Source: an uncultured Ruminiclostridium sp.
GTDB taxonomy: Bacteria; Bacillota; Clostridia; Oscillospirales; Ruminococcaceae
Reading direction: 5' to 3'
Assembly (NCBI GenBank): GCA_944388385.1
Contig: CALXIO010000010.1
Coordinates: 1-64,000 of the forward strand
DNA length: 64,000 nucleotides
The notes under the pieces are model-generated. The model had not been told where the DNA came from and made no database searches. It saw nothing but the letters and a program-made list of their open reading frames with translations. The position numbers were made by a program, and so were the translations under genes. Within the stretch, counting starts at the first letter, position 1, and the number at the start of each line of letters is the position of its first letter. This document shows, one piece after another, positions 16,821-28,407 of this stretch.

Positions 16821-16849
16821 AACCGTAGCAATTATTTATTGCTACGGTT
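16821..16849 (+). terminator. Intrinsic terminator after the mini-protein gene
   Basis: AACCGTAGCAA/TTGCTACGGTT, an 11-bp perfect stem with a 7-nt loop, followed by TTGTTTATT. Confidence 0.9.
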
Positions 16850-16898
16850 TTGTTTATTATAACTAAAAACAAAGGTTAGTTTTTGGAATAAAAGATAA

Positions 16899-16953
16899 TT
16901 GAATAAAATAATCGATTATGATAAAATTAGTTAAGGATGTGTAAACGATTGCA
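16899..16953 (+). promoter_or_regulatory. Promoter with LacI/CRE-like operator for the solute-binding protein
   Basis: TTGAAT (16899-16904), 17-bp spacer, TAAAAT (16922-16927). Just downstream, TGTAAACGATTGCA (16940-16953) is a near-palindrome with a central CG and fits the catabolite-responsive-element consensus at all but one fixed position. Its place over the start of the transcript suits repression by CcpA or a LacI-family regulator. Confidence 0.65.
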
Positions 16954-16978
16954 ACATCAAATTAAACGGAGGTAAACT

Positions 16979-18415
16979 ATGACAAAGCTAAAGCGCATAC
17001 TTGCCGGTTTACTTGCCGGAGCTTCTATTGTTACTATGAGTGCTTGCAGTGACAACACTGCAACATCAGGTGCAAGCTCCCAAGGCGGCCAGGTACAGCA
17101 AACAACAGAATCTACTATCGATGATGACATCGAAAACCCTGTAAGTATCGGTGATATCAGCATCGACGCAGGCGATGAGGTTGAACCTGCCGAGCTTGAA
17201 TATCTCGGTAGCTACAACATTACAACAGCAGGTGACGTTAAGCCTGCGTACAAGTATTTCCAGGAAAACTATGATTGCTCTATCAAGGTTACAATGGTAG
17301 GCTCTCTTCAGATCCAGGAAAGACTTACAGCACTTATTTCCAGCGATGAATCCCCTGACCTTGTAGACTATGCACAGAATTCATTCCCTCTGCTTATGTC
17401 TAAGAATATGTACTCACCTCTTGATGAGTATATGGATCTTACAGCTCCCCAGTGGGAAGGTCTTGAGGACTATATCAACAAGTACAGATGGAATGGTAAG
17501 AACTATTACTATCCCTGGGCTTACAATGCTAACCCCTACTTCCTCATTTATAACAGAGGTATATTTGAGCAGTTAGGTCTTGATGATCCTAAGGAGCTTT
17601 ATGATGACGGCGACTGGACATGGGATACATTCAAGGATTGCGTAAAGTCATTTATCGAGTCCGATCCTAACGGCGGCAGAACAGGTCTTTACGGTATGGT
17701 TGGTACTTCATTTATCGATTCAACCGGTACTCCCTTTATTTCTATCGGAGATGACGGCAAGCTGGTTTCAAATGTAGTAAACCCTGATGTTGAAAGAGCT
17801 GCTATGTTCATGCAGGATTTAAAGAAGGAAGGCCTTGCTCAGTTCCCCGAAGGCTTCATAGATGTATCTGAAGATCCTATCGTTCAGGGTACAGCAGCAT
17901 TCCAGTCAATGGGTGAATGGATAATCACAAACTATTCAAAGAAAATGACAAAGGATGAGAGCCTTGATATCTTCTTTGTTCCCTACCCCAGAGATCCTAA
18001 TGCCGATGAATATTATGTAGGTATGACAACCTTTGGTTATCTTGTTCCTGCAGGTTCTGAGTATACTGAACAGGCTTGCGTATTTATTAACTGCTGCCGT
18101 CTCAGTAACACAGATGAGGACCTTGCCGCAACAACCAAGGAAAGTATCATGAAGAACAAGAAGTACACAGAAGAACAGTATGAATTCATTATGGAATTCC
18201 ATAAGGTAAACGACTTCAACTGTGTAGTTGATGAGCCTTACGGTCTTGATGAAAACACATCCGAAATCATCTCCAAGATTCTTAACAACACAGTATTCAA
18301 TGCTGATGAGGACTATGGCAATATGACATGGGCTCAGATGCGTGATGCTAACAGCGAGATAATCCAGTCACAGATAGACTACTATAACGGTCTTATTGAA
18401 AGTGGCAACGCTTAA
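16979..18415 (+). CDS. Extracellular solute-binding lipoprotein (ABC sugar type)
   Basis: 478 residues. A basic N-terminus and hydrophobic stretch end in lipobox TMSAC with the lipidated Cys at 23, followed by a Ser/Thr/Asp-rich linker to about 60. The rest resembles family 1 carbohydrate-binding proteins (SDESPDLVDYAQNSFP; WDTFKDCVKSFIE; mobile-domain tryptophans). GGAGG lies 7 nt before the ATG. Lysine is mostly AAG and codon use is strongly biased, suggesting high expression. No permease or ATPase gene is adjacent; a terminator follows at once, so it is an orphan binding protein. The ligand is unknown; sugar is likeliest from family and operator. Confidence 0.85.
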   Translation: MTKLKRILAGLLAGASIVTMSACSDNTATSGASSQGGQVQQTTESTIDDDIENPVSIGDISIDAGDEVEPAELEYLGSYNITTAGDVKPAYKYFQENYDCSIKVTMVGSLQIQERLTALISSDESPDLVDYAQNSFPLLMSKNMYSPLDEYMDLTAPQWEGLEDYINKYRWNGKNYYYPWAYNANPYFLIYNRGIFEQLGLDDPKELYDDGDWTWDTFKDCVKSFIESDPNGGRTGLYGMVGTSFIDSTGTPFISIGDDGKLVSNVVNPDVERAAMFMQDLKKEGLAQFPEGFIDVSEDPIVQGTAAFQSMGEWIITNYSKKMTKDESLDIFFVPYPRDPNADEYYVGMTTFGYLVPAGSEYTEQACVFINCCRLSNTDEDLAATTKESIMKNKKYTEEQYEFIMEFHKVNDFNCVVDEPYGLDENTSEIISKILNNTVFNADEDYGNMTWAQMRDANSEIIQSQIDYYNGLIESGNA

Positions 18416-18425
18416 ATAAAAATTA

Positions 18426-18449
18426 AAGCCGCACAGAAATGTGCGGCTT
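18426..18449 (+). terminator. Intrinsic terminator of the solute-binding protein
   Basis: AAGCCGCACA/TGTGCGGCTT, a 10-bp stem with GAAA loop, followed by GTTTTTT. Confidence 0.95.
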
Positions 18450-18468
18450 GTTTTTTACTGTAAATAAA

Positions 18469-18506
18469 AATCCCTCAGAAGCGCTTTACAGCATTTCTGA
18501 GGGATT
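18469..18506 (-). terminator. Intrinsic terminator of thrS
   Basis: AATCCCTCAGAA/TTCTGAGGGATT, a 12-bp stem with a 14-nt loop and T-rich tail on the minus strand, 11 bp past the thrS stop. It is back to back with the plus-strand terminator. Confidence 0.9.
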
Positions 18507-18517
18507 GTGTTTTATTA

Positions 18518-20473
18518 TCAGTCCTTGATAACTGTCTTTTCAGCGATTTCCTTTAATACCATCATAGTAAAGTCATCTTCTGTCATAGCACCAAGGTCGC
18601 CTCTCTTACGGCAACGAACTGAAACCTCTCCGGATTCAACCTCCTTGTCGCCGATGATAAGCATATAGGGTATCTTCTGAAGCTGTGCTTCTCTTATCTT
18701 AAAGCCGATCTTTTCGTTACGGTTATCAACAGATACACGAACGTTCATAGCATCCAGCTTTGAAGCAAGATTTTCTGCATATTCCTTAGCTCTGTCTGTT
18801 ACAGGAAGAAGTCTTACCTGCTCGGGTGCGATCCATAAAGGAAGTGCGCCGGCATACTTTTCAAGCAGATATGCAAGAGTACGCTCATAGCAACCAAGGC
18901 TTGTACGGTGGATAATGTAGGGAGTCTTCTTTGTGCCGTCAACATCCACATATTCCATACCGAACTTTTCAGCAAGAAGCATATCTATCTGAATTGTTAC
19001 AAGGGTATCCTCCTTGCCGTATACATTACGGTACTGAATATCCAGCTTAGGACCGTAGAATGCGGCTTCGTCGATACCGATTGTATAATCAACGTCTAAG
19101 TCCTTGAGAATTTTTTCCATAGCAGCCTGTGCGTGATCCCACTGCTGGGCTGTACCCTCATACTTATTGTTGGGGTTAGCAGGATCCCACTGGGAAAATC
19201 TGAAGGTACAATCCTCTAAAAGTCCCACAGTTTCAAGGCAATACTTAGCAAGATCAAGACAGCCCTTGAATTCCTCCTCAAGCTGTTCGGGACGGATAAT
19301 AAGATGTCCCTCGGAAATTGTAAACTGTCTTACTCTGATAAGGCCGTGCATTTCACCGCTGTCCTCATTACGGAAAAGTGTTGAGGTTTCGCCAAGACGC
19401 ATGGGAAGGTCACGGTAGGAACGCTGTCTGTTTAAGAATACCTGATACTGGAAGGGGCAGGTCATGGGACGAAGTGCAAAGCATTCCTTTGTTTCGTCAT
19501 AAGGGTCACCCAGTACAAACATACCGTCAAGGTAGTGATCCCAGTGGCCGGAGATTTTATAAAGATCTCTCTTAGCAACATAGGGAGTCTTTGTAAGGAG
19601 GTATCCCCTCTTCTGCTCTGTATCCTCTACCCATCTTTGGAGTACCTGAACTGTTCTTGCACCCTTGGGAAGAAGAATAGGAAGACCCTGACCGATATAA
19701 TCAACTGTTGTGAAGTATTCAAGCTCTCTGCCTATCTTGTTATGATCTCTCAGCTTAGCCTCCTCAAGCATCTTAAGGTGAGCCTCAAGCTCAGAAGCCT
19801 TGGGGAATGCTGTACCATATACTCTGCAAAGCTGCTTGCCCTTTGAGTCGCCTCTCCAGTAAGCACCTGTACAGCTTGTAAGCTTGAATGCCTTAACTGC
19901 GCCTGTGCTCATAAGGTGAGGACCTGCGCAAAGGTCTGTAAAGTCGCCCTGTGAGTAGAAGGAAATAGGCTCGTTCTTGCCTGCGTGTTCCTCGCATAAT
20001 TCTACCTTGTAAGGCTCATCAATGCTCTTTAAGTATTCAATAGCCTTATCGGGAGCAAGCTCATACTGCTTAATCTCGATATTTTCCTTAACTATCTTCT
20101 TCATCTCCGCTTCAATAGCGGTTATATCATCAGCTGTAAAAGGCTTTTCAACATCAAAGTCATAGTAAAAGCCGTTTTCAATAGCAGGACCTATTGCAAG
20201 CTTTGCTGCGGGGTAAAGTCTTTTTACCGCCTGGGCTAAGATGTGGGATGCTGTGTGACGGAAAGCCTTTCTGCCGTCATCGTCTGCGAATGTGAGAATT
20301 TCAAGAGTGCAATCTGTATAAATTACAGTACGAAGATCCTTAACCTCTCCGTTTACCTTTGCGGCGCAAGCTACTCTTGCAAGTCCCTGACTGATCTGTG
20401 ATGCAATGTCTATTACTGAAGCTGCTGCTTCGATTTCCTTGACACTGCCGTCCTTTAGTGTGATTTTTATCAT
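18518..20473 (-). CDS. thrS: Threonyl-tRNA synthetase
   Basis: 651 residues. Domains in order: TGS (1-60), editing domain with HTASHILAQ (H73, H77), class II catalytic core (FALRPMTCPFQYQVF, RVRQFTISEGH, TSLGCYERTLAYLLE) and a C-terminal anticodon-binding domain. It charges tRNA-Thr and hydrolyses Ser-tRNA-Thr. Single-gene unit with a near-perfect promoter and its own terminator. There is no T-box upstream; instead the leader holds a hairpin resembling the tRNA-Thr anticodon arm next to the ribosome binding site. Confidence 0.98.
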   Translation of the reverse strand: MIKITLKDGSVKEIEAAASVIDIASQISQGLARVACAAKVNGEVKDLRTVIYTDCTLEILTFADDDGRKAFRHTASHILAQAVKRLYPAAKLAIGPAIENGFYYDFDVEKPFTADDITAIEAEMKKIVKENIEIKQYELAPDKAIEYLKSIDEPYKVELCEEHAGKNEPISFYSQGDFTDLCAGPHLMSTGAVKAFKLTSCTGAYWRGDSKGKQLCRVYGTAFPKASELEAHLKMLEEAKLRDHNKIGRELEYFTTVDYIGQGLPILLPKGARTVQVLQRWVEDTEQKRGYLLTKTPYVAKRDLYKISGHWDHYLDGMFVLGDPYDETKECFALRPMTCPFQYQVFLNRQRSYRDLPMRLGETSTLFRNEDSGEMHGLIRVRQFTISEGHLIIRPEQLEEEFKGCLDLAKYCLETVGLLEDCTFRFSQWDPANPNNKYEGTAQQWDHAQAAMEKILKDLDVDYTIGIDEAAFYGPKLDIQYRNVYGKEDTLVTIQIDMLLAEKFGMEYVDVDGTKKTPYIIHRTSLGCYERTLAYLLEKYAGALPLWIAPEQVRLLPVTDRAKEYAENLASKLDAMNVRVSVDNRNEKIGFKIREAQLQKIPYMLIIGDKEVESGEVSVRCRKRGDLGAMTEDDFTMMVLKEIAEKTVIKD

Positions 20474-20489
20474 TTTTTATTCCTCCATT

Positions 20490-20515
20490 AAAGCCGCCAT
20501 ACAAGAGCGGACTTT
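20490..20515 (-). promoter_or_regulatory. thrS leader hairpin mimicking the tRNA-Thr(UGU) anticodon arm
   Basis: A 5-bp stem CCGCU/GGCGG closes a 7-nt loop CUUGUAU (20499-20505): C32-U33, UGU at anticodon positions 34-36 (20501-20503), A37. The stem continues as AAAG/CUUU with one bulged U. The ribosome binding site GGAGG (20482-20486) begins 3 nt after the hairpin, so bound ThrRS would block initiation. In E. coli the thrS operator works this way. A second 6-bp hairpin (20521-20536) caps the transcript's 5' end. Confidence 0.6.
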
Positions 20516-20542
20516 TAATTTGTGCATTTATGCACACCTGTA

Positions 20543-20571
20543 ATTATACCACTTACAGCTGTAAATGTCAA
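20543..20571 (-). promoter_or_regulatory. thrS promoter
   Basis: Consensus TTGACA (20566-20571), 17-bp spacer, consensus TATAAT (20543-20548). Transcription should start near 20536, giving a leader of about 63 nt. The -10 and spacer lie in the ligA-thrS gap and the -35 sits next to the ligA stop codon. Confidence 0.93.
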
Positions 20572-20574
20572 CAT

Positions 20575-23261
<2,687 letters not shown>

Positions 23262-23268
23262 AAATACA

Positions 23269-23305
23269 CCCGCTTTGCTCTTTTTGAAAGATTATTCAAA
23301 GCGGG
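23269..23305. repeat. Inverted repeat between the aminopeptidase gene and yunB
   Basis: CCCGCTTTG/CAAAGCGGG, a 9-bp stem around 19 nt. No T run follows on the minus strand, so it is not a standard terminator; it covers the region where the yunB ribosome binding site would be. Confidence 0.5.
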
Positions 23306-23318
23306 GTATAATTATTCT

Positions 23319-24743
23319 TTAACAATGATTATAGAATGAGTAGAATGCCTTATATGCCATATATACGTCATTCTTTGCTGTTACCTCATAGGGAGCGTGC
23401 ATTGAAAGAACGGGAACACCCACATCAATGGTATCAATGTCAAGGTTAGCTATATAAGCAGCAACAGTTCCGCCGCCGCCGAAATCTACCTTGCCAAGCT
23501 CACCTGTCTGCCAGATAACCTCATTCTTATCAAGCATAGCATGAATTTCGCCTACAAATTCCGCATTGGCATCACTTGTACCACTCTTACCTCTTGCACC
23601 TGTGTACTTAGTTACAACAATACCCTTATTTACAAAGGCGCAGTTGCGCTTTTCATACCCCTCAGGGAAGGTGGGGTCAAATGCTGCATTAACATCCGCA
23701 GAAAGGCACTTTGAGTTGGTCATAAGAGTTCTGCCGTTTGTACCAAGGCACTCTGCTAAATCGCTAAGGAAATATTTAAGGTAGGATGAGCAAAGTCCGG
23801 TGTTACCGTCACTGCCTGTTTCCTCCTTGTCGGTAAGAACGCATACAGATGTTCTATGTGGAACATTTTTAAGATTCATCATGGCCATAAATGCAGTATA
23901 AGCGCAAACTCTGTCGTCCTGACCGTATGCACCTACCATGCTTCTGTCAAGTCCTATGTCACGAGCCTTGAAGGCAGGAACACATTCAAGCTCAGCACTT
24001 AAAAAGTCCTTTTCAACAACGCCGTATTTTTCAAAAAGGATATTAAGAAGATTTAATTTAACCGCTTCACTTACCTTATCATCCTTAAAGGGGCGTGAGC
24101 CGATAAGAACATTAAGCTCTTCACCGGTAATGAGCTTGGGAGCAGGTCTTTTATACTGCTCCTCAGCTAAATGAGGAAGAAGGTCGGTAACTACAAATAC
24201 AGGGTCGTTTTCATCCTCGCCTATGCAAACATCAATGGTTGAGCCGTCAGCCCTTACAATTACACCATGTATAGCAAGGGGTACTGTGGGCCACTGGTAC
24301 TTTTTAATACCGCCGTAGTAGTGGGTCTTTAAAAGGCCTAATTCATCGGCCTCATAGAAGGGGCTTTGCTTTAAGTCAAGTCTTGGTGAATCGATATGTG
24401 CCGCAGTAAGGTTTACACCCTTTTCAGCCTTTTCTGTGCCGATAACAGCAAAGATAACAGCCTTGTGTCTGTTCCATACATATACCTTATCGCCGGGCTT
24501 GTATTTGCCGTTTTTCTCAAAGGGAACAAAGCCCTCATTTTCAGCAATTCTTACAGCCTCTGCTGATGCTTCTCTTTCAGTTTTGCCGTTGTCAAGGAAC
24601 TTCTTATAGCCCTCGCAGAATTTATCTGCCTTCTTCTGTTCCTTATCGGTCATAATAAGTGTGGAATGCTTTTTAGTGTAAAAAAGCTTTTCCTTTAATT
24701 CTTCTGCCTGTGATTTTGTTTTTTCTTTTGACATTTTTATCAT
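23319..24743 (-). CDS. apeB: M18 family aminopeptidase
   Basis: 474 residues. Metal-ligand and catalytic motifs of the aspartyl/M18 group are visible: AAHIDSPRLDLK near 114-125, the TDKEETGSDGNTG segment carrying the glutamates, and the C-terminal MHAPYE block. These zinc enzymes remove N-terminal residues from peptides in the cytosol. It follows a lytic transglycosylase gene. Confidence 0.92.
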   Translation of the reverse strand: MIKMSKEKTKSQAEELKEKLFYTKKHSTLIMTDKEQKKADKFCEGYKKFLDNGKTEREASAEAVRIAENEGFVPFEKNGKYKPGDKVYVWNRHKAVIFAVIGTEKAEKGVNLTAAHIDSPRLDLKQSPFYEADELGLLKTHYYGGIKKYQWPTVPLAIHGVIVRADGSTIDVCIGEDENDPVFVVTDLLPHLAEEQYKRPAPKLITGEELNVLIGSRPFKDDKVSEAVKLNLLNILFEKYGVVEKDFLSAELECVPAFKARDIGLDRSMVGAYGQDDRVCAYTAFMAMMNLKNVPHRTSVCVLTDKEETGSDGNTGLCSSYLKYFLSDLAECLGTNGRTLMTNSKCLSADVNAAFDPTFPEGYEKRNCAFVNKGIVVTKYTGARGKSGTSDANAEFVGEIHAMLDKNEVIWQTGELGKVDFGGGGTVAAYIANLDIDTIDVGVPVLSMHAPYEVTAKNDVYMAYKAFYSFYNHC

Positions 24744-24755
24744 CCTTTCATGGCC

Positions 24756-25346
24756 TCAGCCGTATAATTTACAGTACATATTGTAAGCACCTTGTATCTT
24801 ATCAACATAGTGCGCTGTATCGGAAATAGGTATATTTATAAGTCTGCCCTCTGAATAATATTCCGGGTTTTCTATCCACTCGCTGACATTTCCTGCACCG
24901 GCATGATAAGCCGCCGCAATAACCGAAATATCATCTCCGAACTGCTCTTTAAGATAGGACAAAAGATAACAGCCGTATCTTATATTTGTTTCCGGGGAAT
25001 ACATAGCGTCAAAATCCATATCCGGGTTTTCTTCTTCATCTAATCTGTATCTTATCCACTCAAAGGTTTCCGGCATTATCTGCATAAGTCCCCTTGCACC
25101 GAGATAGGATTCAGACTCAGGGTCAAAACCGCTTTCGGTACGGATAAAGGAATATACCATAAGGCTGTCAAGATCATATTCGGCGCTGTATTTTGCCACA
25201 TATTCCTTATAGTCCTGTGGGTATGAGCTATGCAGGAATTTATCTGCACCGTACATAAGCCCTACACCTAAGCCGACTATAATTATAAGCACAACGAATA
25301 TGATTATCAATGCTTTTAAGGGATTTGCTTTTTTCTTATATCTCAT
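24756..25346 (-). CDS. Membrane-anchored lytic transglycosylase (SLT family)
   Basis: 196 residues. An N-terminal membrane helix (about 11-33) anchors a lysozyme-like domain: catalytic E71 in RTESGFDPES, then GLMQIMPETF (86-95) and the AAYHAGAGNVSEW motif. It cleaves peptidoglycan glycan strands to 1,6-anhydro ends at the outer face of the membrane. It overlaps coaE by 4 bp, so the two are probably cotranscribed. Confidence 0.92.
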   Translation of the reverse strand: MRYKKKANPLKALIIIFVVLIIIVGLGVGLMYGADKFLHSSYPQDYKEYVAKYSAEYDLDSLMVYSFIRTESGFDPESESYLGARGLMQIMPETFEWIRYRLDEEENPDMDFDAMYSPETNIRYGCYLLSYLKEQFGDDISVIAAAYHAGAGNVSEWIENPEYYSEGRLINIPISDTAHYVDKIQGAYNMYCKLYG

Positions 25347-25945
25347 TTTTTCACCATATCAAGTAATTTATCAGCCACAGCTTCTGCCTTTTTAATAAGC
25401 ATATCAAGGCTTTCATTATTTTCTATGCAGTAAAGACTTCTTTTTTTGTAATAGTCTTCATCATGCTGAGAATCAAGGCGATCCATGGCGGTTTTTATAT
25501 CTATATTATCACGCAGGGTAATTCGATTTAAGGATGCCTCTCTGTTGCATATTACACTTATAACACCGTCGCAGATAAAGTCTATACCGCTTTCAAACAG
25601 GGTGGGTGCATCAAGTATAACAATACCCTTTTCATTTTCCAGCTTTTTAAGGATATTGTATGTAATATAGGGATATATGGTATCATTTAAAAGCTGTAGC
25701 TTTTCCTTATTGGAAAAGACAATTCCCCCAAGCAGTCTTCTGTCAAGCTCACCGCTTTGGGTAATAATATCCTTTGAGAAAACCTCAGACAGCTTTTTAA
25801 GGCATTTGCTGTCCTTTTTTGTTACCTCTCTTGATACCTTGTCACAATCTATTATGTTTAAGCCCTTATCGGCAAAAACCTTACATACTGTGCTTTTGCC
25901 TGCACCGGACATTCCGGTAAGGCCGTATATAAATACTTTTCCCAT
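25343..25945 (-). CDS. coaE: Dephospho-CoA kinase
   Basis: 200 residues. The P-loop GMSGAGKSTVCKVF is at 11-24, followed by the DCDKVSREV block and the VILDAPTLFESG segment typical of CoaE. It catalyses the last step of coenzyme A synthesis. It lies between the Sua5-type gene and the lytic transglycosylase gene. Confidence 0.96.
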   Translation of the reverse strand: MGKVFIYGLTGMSGAGKSTVCKVFADKGLNIIDCDKVSREVTKKDSKCLKKLSEVFSKDIITQSGELDRRLLGGIVFSNKEKLQLLNDTIYPYITYNILKKLENEKGIVILDAPTLFESGIDFICDGVISVICNREASLNRITLRDNIDIKTAMDRLDSQHDEDYYKKRSLYCIENNESLDMLIKKAEAVADKLLDMVKK

Positions 25946-25954
25946 AATCAGTCC

Positions 25955-26968
25955 TTATAATTCAATCACCCTGAATGCCGCCGCACGAATAAGCCTGTTA
26001 TAAACCGCAGTGCCTACTCCGGTGGTATGGGGACATCTGACATAAGCCCTTTTATAGCCCCTGTCATCCGTTTCTCTTAAAGCCCCGAAAAGGTTATGCG
26101 CCTGTGCGTCATCACATTCCCCGTAAACTATAACCGGGATATTTATATCCTTTTCGCAGCCGAATATAACAGCGCAGGTATCACTGTCGCTGTTATTATT
26201 CACATATTCAGAAAAGCTGTCATCACTGTCTGTCTTTATTATTATTATTTCAGCCCTTGGGGAATAATGCTTATATTTTACTCCCGGAGATATAACCTTT
26301 TCATTTTCCGCCGGCTTATTGAATACATTCTTGTCAAGCCGGGTCGGAGCAAATTCCGACAGCATTTCAAGAGTAATTGCCCCCGGACGAAGTATCTTTA
26401 TTTTCTCCCCGTTATCGGTAAAGCATATTACTGTACTTTCTACCCCTGTCTTACATTCTCCCCCGTCGATTATAAGAGGAATTCTGCCGTTCATATCATC
26501 ATAAACGTGCTGTGCAGTTGTGGGACTGGGACTGCCTGAACGGTTTGCTGAGGGGGCTGCTAAAGGCACATTACAAGCGGATATAAGCTTTAAGGTGTAG
26601 GGATTATCCGGCATTCTTACAGCTACCGTATCAAGTCCGCCGCTTGTTTGTGTGGGAACTATATCCTTTTTCTTAAAAATCATTGTAAGGGGTCCCGGCC
26701 AGAATTTTTCAGCCAGCCTTAAAGCAAGGGGCGGTACATTTTCAACGCTGTTATAAAGCATATTCATATTGCTGATATGGATTATAAGGGGGTTATCCAT
26801 AGGTCTGCCCTTTGCCTTGAATATTTTAGCGCAGGCATTACCGTCATAGCCGTTTGCCGCAAGGCCGTATACCGTTTCGGTGGGAATAGCCACCACTTCC
26901 CCGGATAAAATAAGCCCTGCTCCATATTCAATTATATCATCTGTCGGCTTTTCTACCTTTGTAACCAA
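25955..26968 (-). CDS. Threonylcarbamoyl-AMP synthase (Sua5/YwlC type)
   Basis: 337 residues, the longer Sua5 form: an N-terminal YrdC domain (GGEVVAIPTETVYGLAAN region near 17-34, KAKGRPMDNPL, SANRSGSPSPT) plus a linker and a C-terminal Rossmann-like Sua5 domain. It makes threonylcarbamoyl-AMP for the t6A37 modification of ANN-decoding tRNAs. prfA lies directly upstream. Confidence 0.95.
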   Translation of the reverse strand: MVTKVEKPTDDIIEYGAGLILSGEVVAIPTETVYGLAANGYDGNACAKIFKAKGRPMDNPLIIHISNMNMLYNSVENVPPLALRLAEKFWPGPLTMIFKKKDIVPTQTSGGLDTVAVRMPDNPYTLKLISACNVPLAAPSANRSGSPSPTTAQHVYDDMNGRIPLIIDGGECKTGVESTVICFTDNGEKIKILRPGAITLEMLSEFAPTRLDKNVFNKPAENEKVISPGVKYKHYSPRAEIIIIKTDSDDSFSEYVNNNSDSDTCAVIFGCEKDINIPVIVYGECDDAQAHNLFGALRETDDRGYKRAYVRCPHTTGVGTAVYNRLIRAAAFRVIEL

Positions 26969-26980
26969 AATATCATCCCT

Positions 26981-28057
26981 TTATTCTTCGCTGCCTGCGG
27001 CGAGCTTTGCTGTTCTGTCGGCTATTGCAAGGGCATCAAATACCTCATCGCAATCTCCGTTCATAAACTGCTCTAATTTGTACAGAGTAAGTCCTATTCT
27101 GTGGTCGGTAACACGGCTCTGAGGATAGTTATAGGTTCTTATTCTCTCAGAACGGTCTCCCGTGCCTACCTGTATCTTTCTTTCCTGAGCTATCTTGCTG
27201 TTCTGTTCGTTGAGTTTTGCTTCGTAGAGCTTGCTGTACAGCATTTTCATAGCCTTGTCTTTGTTTTTATACTGGCTTCTTTCCTCCTGGCATTCTACTA
27301 CCACACCTGTGGGGTGATGGATAATACGAATGGCGGATTCTGTCTTATTGATATGCTGACCTCCCGCCCCGCTTGAACGGTAGGTCTGGAACTCAAGGTC
27401 TGCCGGGTTTATCTCTACATCCACCTCTTCCACCTGGGGAAGTACCGCTACTGTAATAGTGGAGGTGTGTATTCTGCCCTGGGCTTCGGTTTCGGGAACT
27501 CTTTGTACTCTGTGTACACCGCTTTCATATTTAAGCTTTGCATAAGCCCCCTCCCCTTCAACTGAAAAGCTGATTTCCTTATAGCCTCCAAGCTCGGTGG
27601 GGTTTGCGTTTATTACCTCTATTTTCCAGCCCTTAGTCTGGGCATACATGGAATACATACGGTAAAGGGAGTTTGCAAAAAGTGCCGCCTCATCTCCTCC
27701 GGCGCCGCCGCGTATTTCGATAATAACGCTTTTATCATCGTCCGGATCCTTAGGTAACAATAGCACCTTCAGTTCTTCGGTATATTTTTCAATAAGCTCC
27801 TTGTTGGTTTCGTACTGCTCCTGGACTATCTCCTTAAACTCCTTGTCAAGTCCGCCGTCCGCAAGCATCTGCTCTGCTTCTTTAAAGTCACTTTCCGCTG
27901 ATTTATACTCCCTGAACTTTTCTACTATGGGAGTAAGGTTTTTAAGCTCCTTCATCAGCTTTTTATACTGCTCCTGATCGTTTATTATATTTATATCGGT
28001 GAGCATCTCGTTTATTTCATTAAAGCGATTTTCCATCGCCTGCAATTTTTCTGTCAT
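26981..28057 (-). CDS. prfA: Peptide chain release factor 1
   Basis: 358 residues. The codon-recognition tripeptide is in [15 protein letters not shown] (PET at 188-190, also seen in Bacillus RF1) and the hydrolysis motif GGQ is at 232-234. It terminates translation at UAA and UAG. Confidence 0.98.
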   Translation of the reverse strand: MTEKLQAMENRFNEINEMLTDINIINDQEQYKKLMKELKNLTPIVEKFREYKSAESDFKEAEQMLADGGLDKEFKEIVQEQYETNKELIEKYTEELKVLLLPKDPDDDKSVIIEIRGGAGGDEAALFANSLYRMYSMYAQTKGWKIEVINANPTELGGYKEISFSVEGEGAYAKLKYESGVHRVQRVPETEAQGRIHTSTITVAVLPQVEEVDVEINPADLEFQTYRSSGAGGQHINKTESAIRIIHHPTGVVVECQEERSQYKNKDKAMKMLYSKLYEAKLNEQNSKIAQERKIQVGTGDRSERIRTYNYPQSRVTDHRIGLTLYKLEQFMNGDCDEVFDALAIADRTAKLAAGSEE

Positions 28058-28068
28058 ACTATTCTCCG

Positions 28069-28263
28069 TTATATAATTATTTGTCCGTCACGGGTAACAT
28101 TCTTTATCTTTTTCTCACATTTTGAACGGGGTGTCATAAATTCCCTGCCACAGCCGTTACACCTTAGCTTAAAATCAGCGCCTATTCGTAAAACAAGCAT
28201 TTCCTTGCTTCCGCAGGGATGCTCTTTTTTCATTTTCAGAATATCTCCTACCTGAATATCCAT
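28069..28263 (-). CDS. DUF951 family small protein
   Basis: 64 residues. The N-terminal [18 protein letters not shown] and the central [14 protein letters not shown] segment with cysteine ligands are the family pattern. It looks like an SH3-like/zinc-binding fold, possibly nucleic-acid binding, but the function is unknown. It lies upstream of prfA with an 11-bp gap. Confidence 0.88.
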   Translation of the reverse strand: MDIQVGDILKMKKEHPCGSKEMLVLRIGADFKLRCNGCGREFMTPRSKCEKKIKNVTRDGQIII

Positions 28264-28407
28264 AGTGCCACCTCCGATTTTTACTAATAATATATTTTAC
28301 CACATTTCAAGAATTTTTTCAATCAAATTATCACAATATGTGTAATTTTTTACTCAAATATTCCGAATTTCTACGGGAAATATAATAAAAAAGAAAGAAG
28401 GCGAACT

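Noticed and set aside
20474-20548. T-box upstream of thrS
   Set aside because: The leader is only about 63 nt and has no T-box core or terminator; the anticodon-arm-like hairpin is the notable element.
27488-27496. PET instead of PAT in release factor 1 as an unusual recognition tripeptide
   Set aside because: PET occurs in ordinary Bacillus RF1, so nothing unusual is implied.
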